NCBI RefSeq assembly: GCF_050176255.1
Contig: NZ_JBFXIE010000019.1
Reading direction: 5' to 3' (one strand)
From: JBFXIE01 sp050176255
GTDB lineage: Bacteria > Pseudomonadota > Gammaproteobacteria > Burkholderiales > Burkholderiaceae_C
DNA length: 53,990 nt
The translations under genes and the position numbers were made by a program. Under the pieces are notes generated by a model. It had not been told where the DNA came from. It saw only the letters and a program-made list of their open reading frames with translations, and ran no database searches. Each line of letters opens with the position of its first letter. The stretch's first letter is position 1. This document shows, one piece after another, positions 22,437-31,020 of the stretch.

Positions 22437-25400
22437 ATGCAAGTCCTACAACGTCTCAGAACCCATCGGTGGAGTCGGCCTGTCGCGTGGTTTCTGGGGT
22501 GCCTGCTGGCGCTATGGCTGATGGCCTGGCTGATCGTGCCTCCGGTGGCGCGCGCGCAAATTGAAAAGTACGCATCGCAAGCGCTGGGCCGCGCCGTGAC
22601 TGTCGCCAGGGTCGAGTTTCTGCCGTGGACGCTGGAGGCCACGGTGCATGGCTTGTCGATCGCCTCTCAGGATGGCAAGACTTCCCAGGTTCAGGTGGCA
22701 CGTATCTATTTAGATGCCGAGCTGCAATCGCTGTGGCGCCTGGCGCCGGTGATCGATGCATTGCAGGTGGACGAACCGGTCATCCGTGTCACGCAGACGC
22801 AGCCGGGGCGCTATGACTTCGACGATGTGCTGGCCCGCCTTGCGCAGCAGAGCGCGCAGATGCAGCCGGGCACCAAGGCATCACCGTCGCGCTTTGCGTT
22901 GTACAACCTGGCGCTGCAGGGCGGCGCCATTGAATTTGACGACCGCACGGTGGGCCAGGTTCACGCACTGCGGCAGATTCGGCTGGACATACCCTTTCTG
23001 AGCAATTTTTCTGCTGCCCGCGCGGTGACGGTCACCCCGCGCCTGGCTTTCACGATGAATGGCAGCCGCTTTGATTCTGCAGCGCAGGCCACCCCATTTG
23101 CCGAAAATCGCCACACAGAGATCCAGCTGAAGATCGAGGGATTCGATCTGGGCTCCTTTGGCGACTACCTGCCGGGCAACGTGCCGCTGCGCCTCAAGGC
23201 GGGTGTGCTCGATGCCGATTTGCGGCTGGGTTTTGAGCAGCAGCCCGCGCCCGAGTTCAAGATCGCCGGGCATCTGGCGCTGCGCGGCGTGCAGACCACA
23301 GACCTGGCTGGCGCTCCTTTGCTGGAGTTTGACGCCCTGCAGATGGCAATCAAGGATGTGCAGCCATTGCAGCGCGTGGTGGACATAGACACCCTTGAGT
23401 GGCATGGCGCCCGCATGCAGCTGCGCCGGGACGCATCCGGGCGTCTGGCGTTCACGGCGCATCCGCAGGCCGCGCCAGCGGGGCAGGGCCCCAAGGCCGC
23501 GCAGGCGCCAGCCGCGCAAAAGGATGAATCCCCCTGGCAGTTCAGACTTGGGGCGCTGAGGCTTGCCGACGGCGCCCTTGAATGGACGGACGCCAGCCTG
23601 CACGGCGCCAACGCCACCTGGACAGCCGATGACCTGCAACTGGAGGCTTCGGCGATTGCGTGGCCCCTGCGGCAGCCGTTGCAATTCAAGGCAAGCGGCC
23701 GGCTGTCGGGCGGTGGCGCCCGGGCTGATGGCGCACGCCTGGCCGTCCAGGGCCAGGCGACCGATGTCGTCGCGCAAGCGGCGGTTTCTGTCCGCGGCCT
23801 GGACGTGGCGATGGCCGCGCCCTACCTGCAAGCAGTGCTGAAGCCGTCGGTTGGCGGCATGGTGGACGCGGACCTGGGCCTGGCCAGAAACGGCGATGCC
23901 ATCGCGGCCAAGGTGGCGACCTTGTCAGTGGACAAGCTGGCCCTGGGTTGCATGGCAGGCGACAAGTGCCAGAGTTTGCGCGGCGCCGGGATGGTGGGTG
24001 CGGGCAACGACGTATTGGCGCAGTGGGGTCGGCTGGACGTGGCCGATGCCCTGGTGCTGCTGCCGCGTCGCCAGTTGACGCTAGGCAGGGTGGCTTTGCA
24101 CCAGCCTCGGCTGCTCGTGGCGCGCGCGCCAGAAGGCGGCTGGATGTTCGAGCAGTGGCTGGCGCAGGCGACGGCCGCAGCGCCACCCGGCCAACCCCAT
24201 GGCGTACCGACACAGAAGGCCGGGCGAGAGCTCTGGACGCTGAAGCTGCACGACCTTGAGGTTCAGGACGCCAACGTCGCTTTCCGGGACTCCGCGCCTG
24301 CCACGCCGGTGGCGCTCAACCTGTCCGGGCTGCAGGCGCGCCTGCGTGGTATCTCCCTGGTCGATGGCAAGCTGGCACCGGCAGCGGTGCATCTGGATAC
24401 GCGCGTGGGTGCCGGTCGCACCGAGCCGGGGCGGCTGACTTATGAAGGCTCCGTGGCGGCGGCCGAGGCGCTGACCGTCCAGGGCACAGTGCGTGCGCAT
24501 CATGTGCCGCTGCACGCGCTGGAGCCTTACGTGGCGCCGGGCCTGAATGTGGACATCTTGCGTGCCGATGGCAGTTTTGTCGGTGATCTGCGCTTTGTGA
24601 ATGGCGCAGCGGCACCCACCCTGTCGGTGGCGGGAGATGCGTCGCTCGATGAGGTGCATGTGCGCGCCGCGGGCGGCGAGACGGCAGACGGCGGGCCGGA
24701 CGCACAAAGCGTGCGCGTGGCGCAGCGGGGCGAGGAGCTGCTGCGCTGGAAGTCGCTGTCGCTGCGTGGCGTGGCCTTGCAACTGAACCCGGGCCAGCCA
24801 TTGGCGCTGGACGTGGCGCAGACTGCACTGAGCGACTTTTTCGCGCGCATCATCGTGCAGGAAGACGGCCGCATCAATCTGCAAAACATGGGCAAGGCCG
24901 CTGCGACCGGGCAGGCCATGGCCGGGCCGCAGGTGTCCACGGCCCCCTCGTCAGAAGCGGAGAACCGGGCAGCACCCGCAGCAGAGCAGCCGGCCCAGTC
25001 GATGGCGCCGCGCATTCGCTTCGGCCCTGTGGCGCTCACCAACGGTTCGATCCGGTTCTCGGACTACTTCATCAAGCCCAATTATTCGGCCGACCTCAGC
25101 GATTTGACGGGCCGGCTCAGCGCGTTTTCGTCCGCTGCGCCCGTGGCCGGTGCACAACCGCAAATGGCCGAGCTGGAGCTGCGCGGCCGCGCTCAGGGCA
25201 CGGCATCGCTAGAGATCACCGGCAGGCTGAACCCGCTAGTCCAGCCGCTGGCGCTGGACATCCAGGGCCGCATGCGTGATCTTGAACTGCCGCCCTTGAC
25301 CCCCTACAGCGTCAAATACGCGGGTCATGGCATCGAGCGCGGCAAACTCAGCATGGATGTGTCGTACAAGGTGCTGCCCAGCGGGCAGCTGACGGCCAGC

Positions 25401-26216
25401 AACAAGCTGGTGCTGAACCAGCTGGCCTTTGGCGAACCGGTTGAGGGCGCGCCAGCCAGCCTGCCGGTGCGGCTGGCCGTGGCGCTGCTGGCAGACCGCA
25501 ACGGCGTGATTGATGTGGAACTGCCCATCAGCGGATCGCTGAACGATCCTGAGTTTCGGCTGGGCGCGGTCATCTTCAAAGTGGTGGGCAATCTCATCAT
25601 GAAGGCGATCACGGCGCCGTTTTCCTTGCTGGCGGGCGCCTTCGGTGGCGCGGATGAGCAGGGCGCGGTGGCTTTCGCGCCGGGCAGCGCCGTGCTGGAT
25701 GGCAACGCGCGCCAGCAACTCGACAAGATTGCCCAGGAGTTGAACAACCGGCCCGCACTCAAGGTGACCGTGGTGGGCTGGGCTCAGCCGCAGACTGAAC
25801 AGCTGGCCTGGAAGCGCCAGCGCCTGCGCGACATGGCACAGGCGTACAAGCGCCGCGCAGCGGTCAGGGCGGGTAACCCGGAGGCTGAAGTGGCGCCGAT
25901 GAGCGACGCAGAGTACCCGACGTTGCTCAAGGAGGTTTACCGCAGCGCCGACATCAAAAAACCGCGCAACATGGTCGGCATGACCAAAGACCTGCCGCAA
26001 GCCGAGATGGAGGCCTTGCTGCTCCAGAGCATCGATGTGCCGGACAGGGCCATGAGCGAGCTGGCACTGGCCCGCGGGGTGGCCGTGCGCGACTATCTGG
26101 CCAGCCGGCAGTTGTCACTGGAGCGGCTGTTTGTGGGGGCCAGCAAGCTGGAGCCGGTTGGGGAGGGGGACAGCGCCTGGACACCCAAGGCGCAGCTGAC
26201 GTTGGGCACGCGTTGA
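22437..26216 (+). CDS. DUF748 / AsmA-like giant envelope protein with C-terminal OmpA-like segment
   Basis: The 1259-residue protein has an N-terminal membrane anchor (about residues 14-40) and a long beta-rich periplasmic body of the AsmA/DUF748 kind, related to proteins that span the envelope and move phospholipids. Near residue 1079 it has FAPGSAVLDGNARQQLDKIA, resembling the OmpA-type peptidoglycan-binding fold, but the helix region is diverged. The start at the ATG 22437 is chosen because the anchor begins there; upstream in-frame sequence overlaps the terminator region. A weak AGGTG lies upstream. Lipid transport or outer-membrane stability is a family-based inference. Confidence 0.85.
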   Translation: MQVLQRLRTHRWSRPVAWFLGCLLALWLMAWLIVPPVARAQIEKYASQALGRAVTVARVEFLPWTLEATVHGLSIASQDGKTSQVQVARIYLDAELQSLWRLAPVIDALQVDEPVIRVTQTQPGRYDFDDVLARLAQQSAQMQPGTKASPSRFALYNLALQGGAIEFDDRTVGQVHALRQIRLDIPFLSNFSAARAVTVTPRLAFTMNGSRFDSAAQATPFAENRHTEIQLKIEGFDLGSFGDYLPGNVPLRLKAGVLDADLRLGFEQQPAPEFKIAGHLALRGVQTTDLAGAPLLEFDALQMAIKDVQPLQRVVDIDTLEWHGARMQLRRDASGRLAFTAHPQAAPAGQGPKAAQAPAAQKDESPWQFRLGALRLADGALEWTDASLHGANATWTADDLQLEASAIAWPLRQPLQFKASGRLSGGGARADGARLAVQGQATDVVAQAAVSVRGLDVAMAAPYLQAVLKPSVGGMVDADLGLARNGDAIAAKVATLSVDKLALGCMAGDKCQSLRGAGMVGAGNDVLAQWGRLDVADALVLLPRRQLTLGRVALHQPRLLVARAPEGGWMFEQWLAQATAAAPPGQPHGVPTQKAGRELWTLKLHDLEVQDANVAFRDSAPATPVALNLSGLQARLRGISLVDGKLAPAAVHLDTRVGAGRTEPGRLTYEGSVAAAEALTVQGTVRAHHVPLHALEPYVAPGLNVDILRADGSFVGDLRFVNGAAAPTLSVAGDASLDEVHVRAAGGETADGGPDAQSVRVAQRGEELLRWKSLSLRGVALQLNPGQPLALDVAQTALSDFFARIIVQEDGRINLQNMGKAAATGQAMAGPQVSTAPSSEAENRAAPAAEQPAQSMAPRIRFGPVALTNGSIRFSDYFIKPNYSADLSDLTGRLSAFSSAAPVAGAQPQMAELELRGRAQGTASLEITGRLNPLVQPLALDIQGRMRDLELPPLTPYSVKYAGHGIERGKLSMDVSYKVLPSGQLTASNKLVLNQLAFGEPVEGAPASLPVRLAVALLADRNGVIDVELPISGSLNDPEFRLGAVIFKVVGNLIMKAITAPFSLLAGAFGGADEQGAVAFAPGSAVLDGNARQQLDKIAQELNNRPALKVTVVGWAQPQTEQLAWKRQRLRDMAQAYKRRAAVRAGNPEAEVAPMSDAEYPTLLKEVYRSADIKKPRNMVGMTKDLPQAEMEALLLQSIDVPDRAMSELALARGVAVRDYLASRQLSLERLFVGASKLEPVGEGDSAWTPKAQLTLGTR

Positions 26217-26342
26217 CACCGGCCTTCATTCATGCCCTGGGCCGCATGTCTGCACTGCAACGGGCACATGACACATGGCATATGGCGCCAAAACGCTGCA
26301 CGCAGCCCGGGCGGGTCGCCAGGGCTGCCGCCGATTGCGGGA

Positions 26343-27125
26343 TTACTGTGCGACCCAGCCGCCGTCCATGTTCCAGGCCACGCCGCGCACGTTGTTGGCG
26401 GCGGCCGAGCAGAAGAACACGGCCAGTTCGCCCAGTTCTTCTGGCGTGGTGAACTGCATGGAGGGTTCTTTTTCGCCCAGCAGGATCTTGGTGGCTTCTT
26501 CGGTGGTTACGCCCAATGCGGCCGCCTTGGCATCCACCTGTTTTTGCACCAGCGGGGTGAGCACCCAGCCCGGGCAGATGGCATTGCAGGTCACGCCGGT
26601 AGGGGCGGTTTCTAGTGCCGTGACCTTGGTCAGGCCGACGATGCCGTGCTTGGCGGCCACGTAGGCCGACTTCTGCGCCGAGGCCACCAGCCCGTGCACC
26701 GAGGCGACGTTGATGATGCGCCCCCAGTTATTGGCCAGCATGCCCGGCAGCGCCAGGCGGGTGGTGTGAAAGGCGCTGGTGAGGTTGATGGCGATGATGG
26801 CGTCCCACTTGTCCACCGGGAAGTCCTGCACGCTGGCCACATGCTGGATGCCGGCGTTGTTGACCAGGATGTCCACCTGGCCGAACTGGGCGGTGGCGTA
26901 CTTGAACATGTCTTCGATCTCCGCGGGGCGGCTCATGTCGGCGCCGTGGTAGGCCACGCGCACGCCCGCCGCCTGGCCCGCGGCCAGCACTTCGGCGCGT
27001 GGCCCGTCCACGTCGCCAAAGCCGTTAAGCACAATATGGGCGCCCTGGCGAGCGAGTGCCTTGGCGATGCCAAGGCCAATACCGCTGGTGGAGCCGGTAA
27101 CAAGGGCGGTTTTGCCGTTCAGCAT
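26343..27125 (-). CDS. bdhA: 3-hydroxybutyrate dehydrogenase
   Basis: The 260-residue short-chain dehydrogenase interconverts D-3-hydroxybutyrate and acetoacetate with NAD. The cofactor motif TGSTSGIG is at residues 10-17, NNAG follows the fourth strand, and the catalytic tetrad includes Ser in NVASVHG and YVAAKHG. The GLVASAQKSAYVAAKHG region, the CPGWVLTPLVQKQ loop and the long MQFTTPEE C-terminal part are typical of 3HB dehydrogenases rather than general SDRs. It would use the monomer made by the oligomer hydrolase at 1.4-3.6 kb. It diverges from the alpha/beta hydrolase-relA unit. Confidence 0.92.
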   Translation of the reverse strand: MLNGKTALVTGSTSGIGLGIAKALARQGAHIVLNGFGDVDGPRAEVLAAGQAAGVRVAYHGADMSRPAEIEDMFKYATAQFGQVDILVNNAGIQHVASVQDFPVDKWDAIIAINLTSAFHTTRLALPGMLANNWGRIINVASVHGLVASAQKSAYVAAKHGIVGLTKVTALETAPTGVTCNAICPGWVLTPLVQKQVDAKAAALGVTTEEATKILLGEKEPSMQFTTPEELGELAVFFCSAAANNVRGVAWNMDGGWVAQ

Positions 27126-27194
27126 GAGAGTCTCTCCGAATGAATTAGGATGCAGCGCAGGCATTATCAAGCGCTGAATGACGGTACCGTTTCC

Positions 27195-28133
27195 ATGATT
27201 GAACCTACGCTGAAATACGTACCGTGCCCCGGCCCCGCGGCCGCCAACGGCCCGCAACAAGGCCACCGCATGGCCTACTGGGAGTGGAATGACACGGGCG
27301 ACGCCGCCCATCCGCATGTGATCGTCTGCGTGCACGGACTGTCGCGCCAGGGGCGGGACTTCGATACGCTGGCCCGTGTGCTGGCGCGCCATGCGCGCGT
27401 GGTCTGCCCCGATGTCGTGGGGCGCGGTCGCAGCGACTGGCTGGCCGACCCCGCGGGTTACCAGATGCCCGTGTACCTGGGCGACATGCTCGCTATGCTG
27501 GCGCAGCTGCATGCGCAGAGCCCCATTGAAACGCTGGACTGGGTGGGCACCAGCATGGGCGGGCTGATCGGCATCGCCTTGTGCGGCCAGCCCGGGCTGC
27601 CGCTGCCCGTGCCGGTGCGGCGCCTGGTGCTCAATGACGTGGGGCCGCGCATCGAATGGCAGGCGCTGCAGCGCATCGGCCAGTACCTGGGGGCGCCCGT
27701 GCAGTTCGAGACGCTGCAGCAGGCGGCAGACGCGCTCTGGGCGGTGTCGGGCAGCTTTGGCCCGCACACGCCCGCGCAGTGGCTGGAGCTGTCGCGCCCC
27801 ATGGTGCGGGCGGTGCCGCAGGGTGGCCTGGTGCTGCACTACGACCCGGCGATCGCCGTGCCCTACCGGGCCGTGACGCAAGACGCCGCGCTTGCCGCAG
27901 AACAGCAGCTGTGGCAGCTGTACGACCAGATCACCGCCCAGGTGTTGCTGCTGCGCGGCGCGCAGTCAGACCTGCTGTCGCAGACCACGGCGCAGGAGAT
28001 GACGCAGCGCGGCCCGCGTGCGCAACTGGTGGAGTTTGCCGGCGTGGGCCATGCGCCGACACTGGTGCAAAGTGACCAGGTGACTGTGGTCGCGCAGTTT
28101 TTGCGCCAGCAGCAAGAGGAGTGGGCCGCATGA
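27195..28133 (+). CDS. Alpha/beta hydrolase coupled to relA
   Basis: The 312-residue hydrolase has the oxyanion motif VCVHGLSRQGRDF (about residue 45), the nucleophile elbow GTSMGG (near residue 121) and GVGHAPTL with the catalytic His near the C-terminus. The spacing and ISDVGRGRSDW-like segment (VVGRGRSDWL) resemble esterase / lactone hydrolase members; the substrate is unknown. The stop overlaps the relA start as ATGA, so the two are translationally coupled. The start is uncertain: ATG 27150 and ATG 27195 are in frame and neither has a good ribosome binding site; 27195 fits the family better. Confidence 0.85.
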   Translation: MIEPTLKYVPCPGPAAANGPQQGHRMAYWEWNDTGDAAHPHVIVCVHGLSRQGRDFDTLARVLARHARVVCPDVVGRGRSDWLADPAGYQMPVYLGDMLAMLAQLHAQSPIETLDWVGTSMGGLIGIALCGQPGLPLPVPVRRLVLNDVGPRIEWQALQRIGQYLGAPVQFETLQQAADALWAVSGSFGPHTPAQWLELSRPMVRAVPQGGLVLHYDPAIAVPYRAVTQDAALAAEQQLWQLYDQITAQVLLLRGAQSDLLSQTTAQEMTQRGPRAQLVEFAGVGHAPTLVQSDQVTVVAQFLRQQQEEWAA

Positions 28134-30376
28134 AGAGCAGTTCCAGGGGGCAGTTGCCCCTGGGTCAGGGGGCGGCAGGGGTGGGCCCGCGCCCGGACGC
28201 AATACCGCAGCTCATTGCCGCCACATCGCAGGCGGACCCCGGCCAGATCGACGCCCTGGCGCGCGCGCGCACCTTTGCCCAGCCGTTGCTGATTGGCGAA
28301 ACGCTTGCCACCGGCGAAAACACCCTGGCACACGCGGACGCGGTGGCCAGCATCCTCAAGAACCTGGGCGGCTCCGAGACCATGCAGGCCGCAGCCTATC
28401 TGGTGTATGCCTGCGAGCACCTGAACAAGCCCGAGGAAGTGATCACCAAGGCCTTCGGCAGCAACTTTGCCGCGCTGGCCATCGAGACCACCAAGCTCAT
28501 GCGTGTGCAGCACCAGGCGCGCGAGGCGCAGGTGAGGGGCCAGCAGGTGGATGACGAGGCCACGCAGACCGAGAACGTGCGCAAGATGCTGCTGGCCTTC
28601 TCGCGCGACCTGCGCGTCGTGATGCTGCGCCTGGCGTCGCGCCTGCAGACCCTGCGCCACTATGCAGCGTCCAAATGCCCGGTATCGCCTGCCATCGCGC
28701 GCGAGGCGCTGCAGGTGTTTGCGCCCCTGGCCAACCGCCTGGGTATCTGGCAGATGAAGTGGGAGCTGGAAGACCTGGCTTTTCGCTTTCTGGAGCCGGA
28801 CACCTACCGGGAAGTGGCGCGCCTGCTCGACGAAAAGCGCACGGAGCGCGAGCTATACATGGAGCAGGTGCGCAGCCGGCTCGAGTCCGACTTGCGCGCG
28901 CACAGCATCAGCGCCAGTGTGTCCGGCAGACCCAAGCACATCTACAGCATCGTCAAGAAGATGCGCGGCAAGTCGCTCAATTTTGATCAGGTGTTCGACA
29001 TTCGCGCGCTGCGCGTGATCGTGCCCAGCGTCAAGGACTGCTACGCCGCACTGAGTTGGGTGCACAGCCAGTTCGTCCCCATCGAGGCCGAGTTTGACGA
29101 CTACATTGCTCGCCCCAAGCCCAACGGCTACCAGTCATTGCATACCGTGGTGCGTGATGAGGCGGGCAGGGCCATCGAGATCCAGATTCGCACCCAGGCC
29201 ATGCACGACCACGCTGAGCATGGTGTGGCAGCGCACTGGGCCTACAAGGAGGCGGGCACCAAGGGCTACGCTGGCGTGTCGGCCAGCAGCGACTACGACG
29301 CCAAAATCGCCGTGCTACGCCAACTGCTGGCCTGGGAGCGCGATCTGGTGGGCTCGGCCAGCCGCAGCAGCCTGTTTGAAGACCGCATCTACGTGCTGAC
29401 GCCCGGTGCAGCCGTGGTGGAGCTGCCGCAGGGCGCGACGCCGCTGGACTTTGCCTACGCCGTGCACACCACTGTGGGCCACTGCTGCCGCGGCGCGCGT
29501 GTGGACGGGGCCATGGTGCCGCTGAACACGCCCTTGCAAAACGGCCAGACCGTGGAGATCAGCACCGTCAAGGAGGGGCGCCCCTCGCGTGACTGGCTCA
29601 ATCCGGAGCTGGGCTACCTCACCAGCCACCGCGCCAAGGCCAAGGTGCGTGCCTGGTTCAATGCCCAGGCCACGCATGCAACGGTGGCCCGGGGGCGCGA
29701 ACTGGTCGAAAAATTGTTGCAGCGCGAGGGCAAGACGGCGCTCAAGCACGACGATCTGGCAGTGCAGCTGGGGTTCAAATCAGCGGACGCGCTCTTCGAG
29801 ATGGTGGGCAAGGACGAGCTGTCGCTGCGCTCCATCGAAGCGCTGCTGCGCCCGCCCGAGCCTGCTGCAGACGCGCCCGATGTGCTGCTCAGGAAAGCGC
29901 GCACACCTGACGGAGCCTCCAGAGGCGCGGTGCTGGTGGTCGGCGTGGACTCGCTGATGACGCAACTGGCCAAATGCTGCAAACCGGCGCCGCCCGACGA
30001 TATTCGCGGTTTTGTGACGCGCGGCAAAGGTGTCAGCGTGCACCGCGCGGATTGCCGCAACTTCCGCGAGATGGCGGTGCGCAATGCCGAGCGCGTGATC
30101 GACGTGCAATGGGGACGGCCGACGCGCCAGGCAAAGCTGGCGGCTGTCTATCCGGTGGATGTGGCGGTCGAGGCGTCCGACCGTCAGGGCCTGCTGCGTG
30201 ACATATCCGAAGTCTTTGCGCGCGAGAAGACCAACGTGATTGGCGTACAGACGCAGTCCGTCAAGGGCACGGCGTGGATGACGTTCACTGTCGAGGTATC
30301 GGACGCAGAGCGGCTAAACAAAGTGCTTGGCATCGTTGCCGCGGTGCAGGGGGTGCGGTCTGCGCGTAGGCGCTGA
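28130..30376 (+). CDS. relA: (p)ppGpp synthetase RelA (hydrolase domain degenerate)
   Basis: The 748-residue enzyme makes (p)ppGpp from ATP and GTP/GDP on stalled ribosomes during amino acid starvation. The N-terminal HD-type domain lacks the His-Asp metal motif (AHADAVASIL then YLVYACEHL), so hydrolysis is not expected. The synthetase domain has EFDDYIARPKPNGYQSLHT (about 319-337) with the EXDD motif of monofunctional RelA. TGS, then the zinc-finger region (AKCCKPAPPDD, about 615; HRADCRNF) and ACT (about 675-745) follow. The start ATG 28130 has AGAGGAG eight bases upstream and overlaps the preceding stop. SpoT is not in this window. Confidence 0.95.
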   Translation: MKSSSRGQLPLGQGAAGVGPRPDAIPQLIAATSQADPGQIDALARARTFAQPLLIGETLATGENTLAHADAVASILKNLGGSETMQAAAYLVYACEHLNKPEEVITKAFGSNFAALAIETTKLMRVQHQAREAQVRGQQVDDEATQTENVRKMLLAFSRDLRVVMLRLASRLQTLRHYAASKCPVSPAIAREALQVFAPLANRLGIWQMKWELEDLAFRFLEPDTYREVARLLDEKRTERELYMEQVRSRLESDLRAHSISASVSGRPKHIYSIVKKMRGKSLNFDQVFDIRALRVIVPSVKDCYAALSWVHSQFVPIEAEFDDYIARPKPNGYQSLHTVVRDEAGRAIEIQIRTQAMHDHAEHGVAAHWAYKEAGTKGYAGVSASSDYDAKIAVLRQLLAWERDLVGSASRSSLFEDRIYVLTPGAAVVELPQGATPLDFAYAVHTTVGHCCRGARVDGAMVPLNTPLQNGQTVEISTVKEGRPSRDWLNPELGYLTSHRAKAKVRAWFNAQATHATVARGRELVEKLLQREGKTALKHDDLAVQLGFKSADALFEMVGKDELSLRSIEALLRPPEPAADAPDVLLRKARTPDGASRGAVLVVGVDSLMTQLAKCCKPAPPDDIRGFVTRGKGVSVHRADCRNFREMAVRNAERVIDVQWGRPTRQAKLAAVYPVDVAVEASDRQGLLRDISEVFAREKTNVIGVQTQSVKGTAWMTFTVEVSDAERLNKVLGIVAAVQGVRSARRR

Positions 30377-30384
30377 GGTATTGT

Positions 30385-30415
30385 TTGGAAGTTGGTGCAT
30401 TTTCACTGCTATACT
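30385..30415 (+). promoter_or_regulatory. tRNA-Val promoter
   Basis: The extended -10 is TGCTATACT (hexamer 30410-30415), with TTGGAA (30385-30390) upstream at a long 19-bp spacing. It predicts a start about 14 bases before the tRNA. Confidence 0.5.
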
Positions 30416-30435
30416 CTCGCTTCTCGAATAAACAC

Positions 30436-30512
30436 AGGCGCGTAGCTCAGCTGGTTAGAGCACCACCTTGACATGGTGGGGGTCGTTGGTTCGAGTCCAA
30501 TCGCGCCTACCA
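30436..30512 (+). tRNA. tRNA-Val(GAC)
   Basis: The cloverleaf closes with acceptor AGGCGCG/CGCGCCT, D arm AGCTCAGCTGGTTAGAGC, anticodon stem CCACC/GGTGG around loop TTGACAT (anticodon GAC) and T arm GGTTCGAGTCC. CCA is encoded. It is a single gene followed by its own terminator. Confidence 0.97.
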
Positions 30513-30529
30513 ACCAACCATTGGTAACC

Positions 30530-30563
30530 AAGGACTTAGGAAAAATCCTGAGTCCTTTTTTTT
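30530..30563 (+). terminator. Intrinsic terminator of tRNA-Val
   Basis: AAGGACTTAGGA / TCCTGAGTCCTT forms a 12-bp stem (one T-G wobble) with loop AAAA, followed by eight T. Confidence 0.92.
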
Positions 30564-31020
30564 GGAAAAGCGTTCGATCTAACGCTGAACGCCTGCCGGT
30601 TGCAGGCAGCCTGTCACGTTCATTGACACGTCCGACAAGATCGAAATAAGACTAAAGACTCGCTTTCTGCAAGAACACCCGTGCATGCGCGCAGCTGCGC
30701 AGGCAGTTGCAATCGGTTGACCTCAGTTGCGGCCTTGGTGCTCCCCGTGCAATCTCCCCTGTTCTGGCGCGCTTCATGGCAGCCACCAGATACTGCTCGC
30801 ACGCTCCTGGTCTGAGCGCTTTCGTTTGTCATGCGTCAATCTTCTTGTTTCACAACGTTCCGCGTAAGGCTGGCAACGGTGAGCCTTGGCATGCTGTCGT
30901 CTGACTGGGGTATGACCGCGGCCAAATCCGGGCGAAAATGATGGTTTGAACCCTCGGGCTTCGGCCTAGGCGCCGGGCGCTGGGCAGCCGCCTCGCGTGC
31001 CCTCCTTCTTTATTGGTTTC
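30564..31020. other. 457-base gap with no supported gene
   Basis: No reading frame here looks coding on either strand. There is a short hairpin GCCTGC/GCAGGC near 30591-30607 and a palindrome GCGCAGCTGCGC near 30688-30699. It presumably holds the promoter of the DUF349 gene, which I cannot place. Confidence 0.5.
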
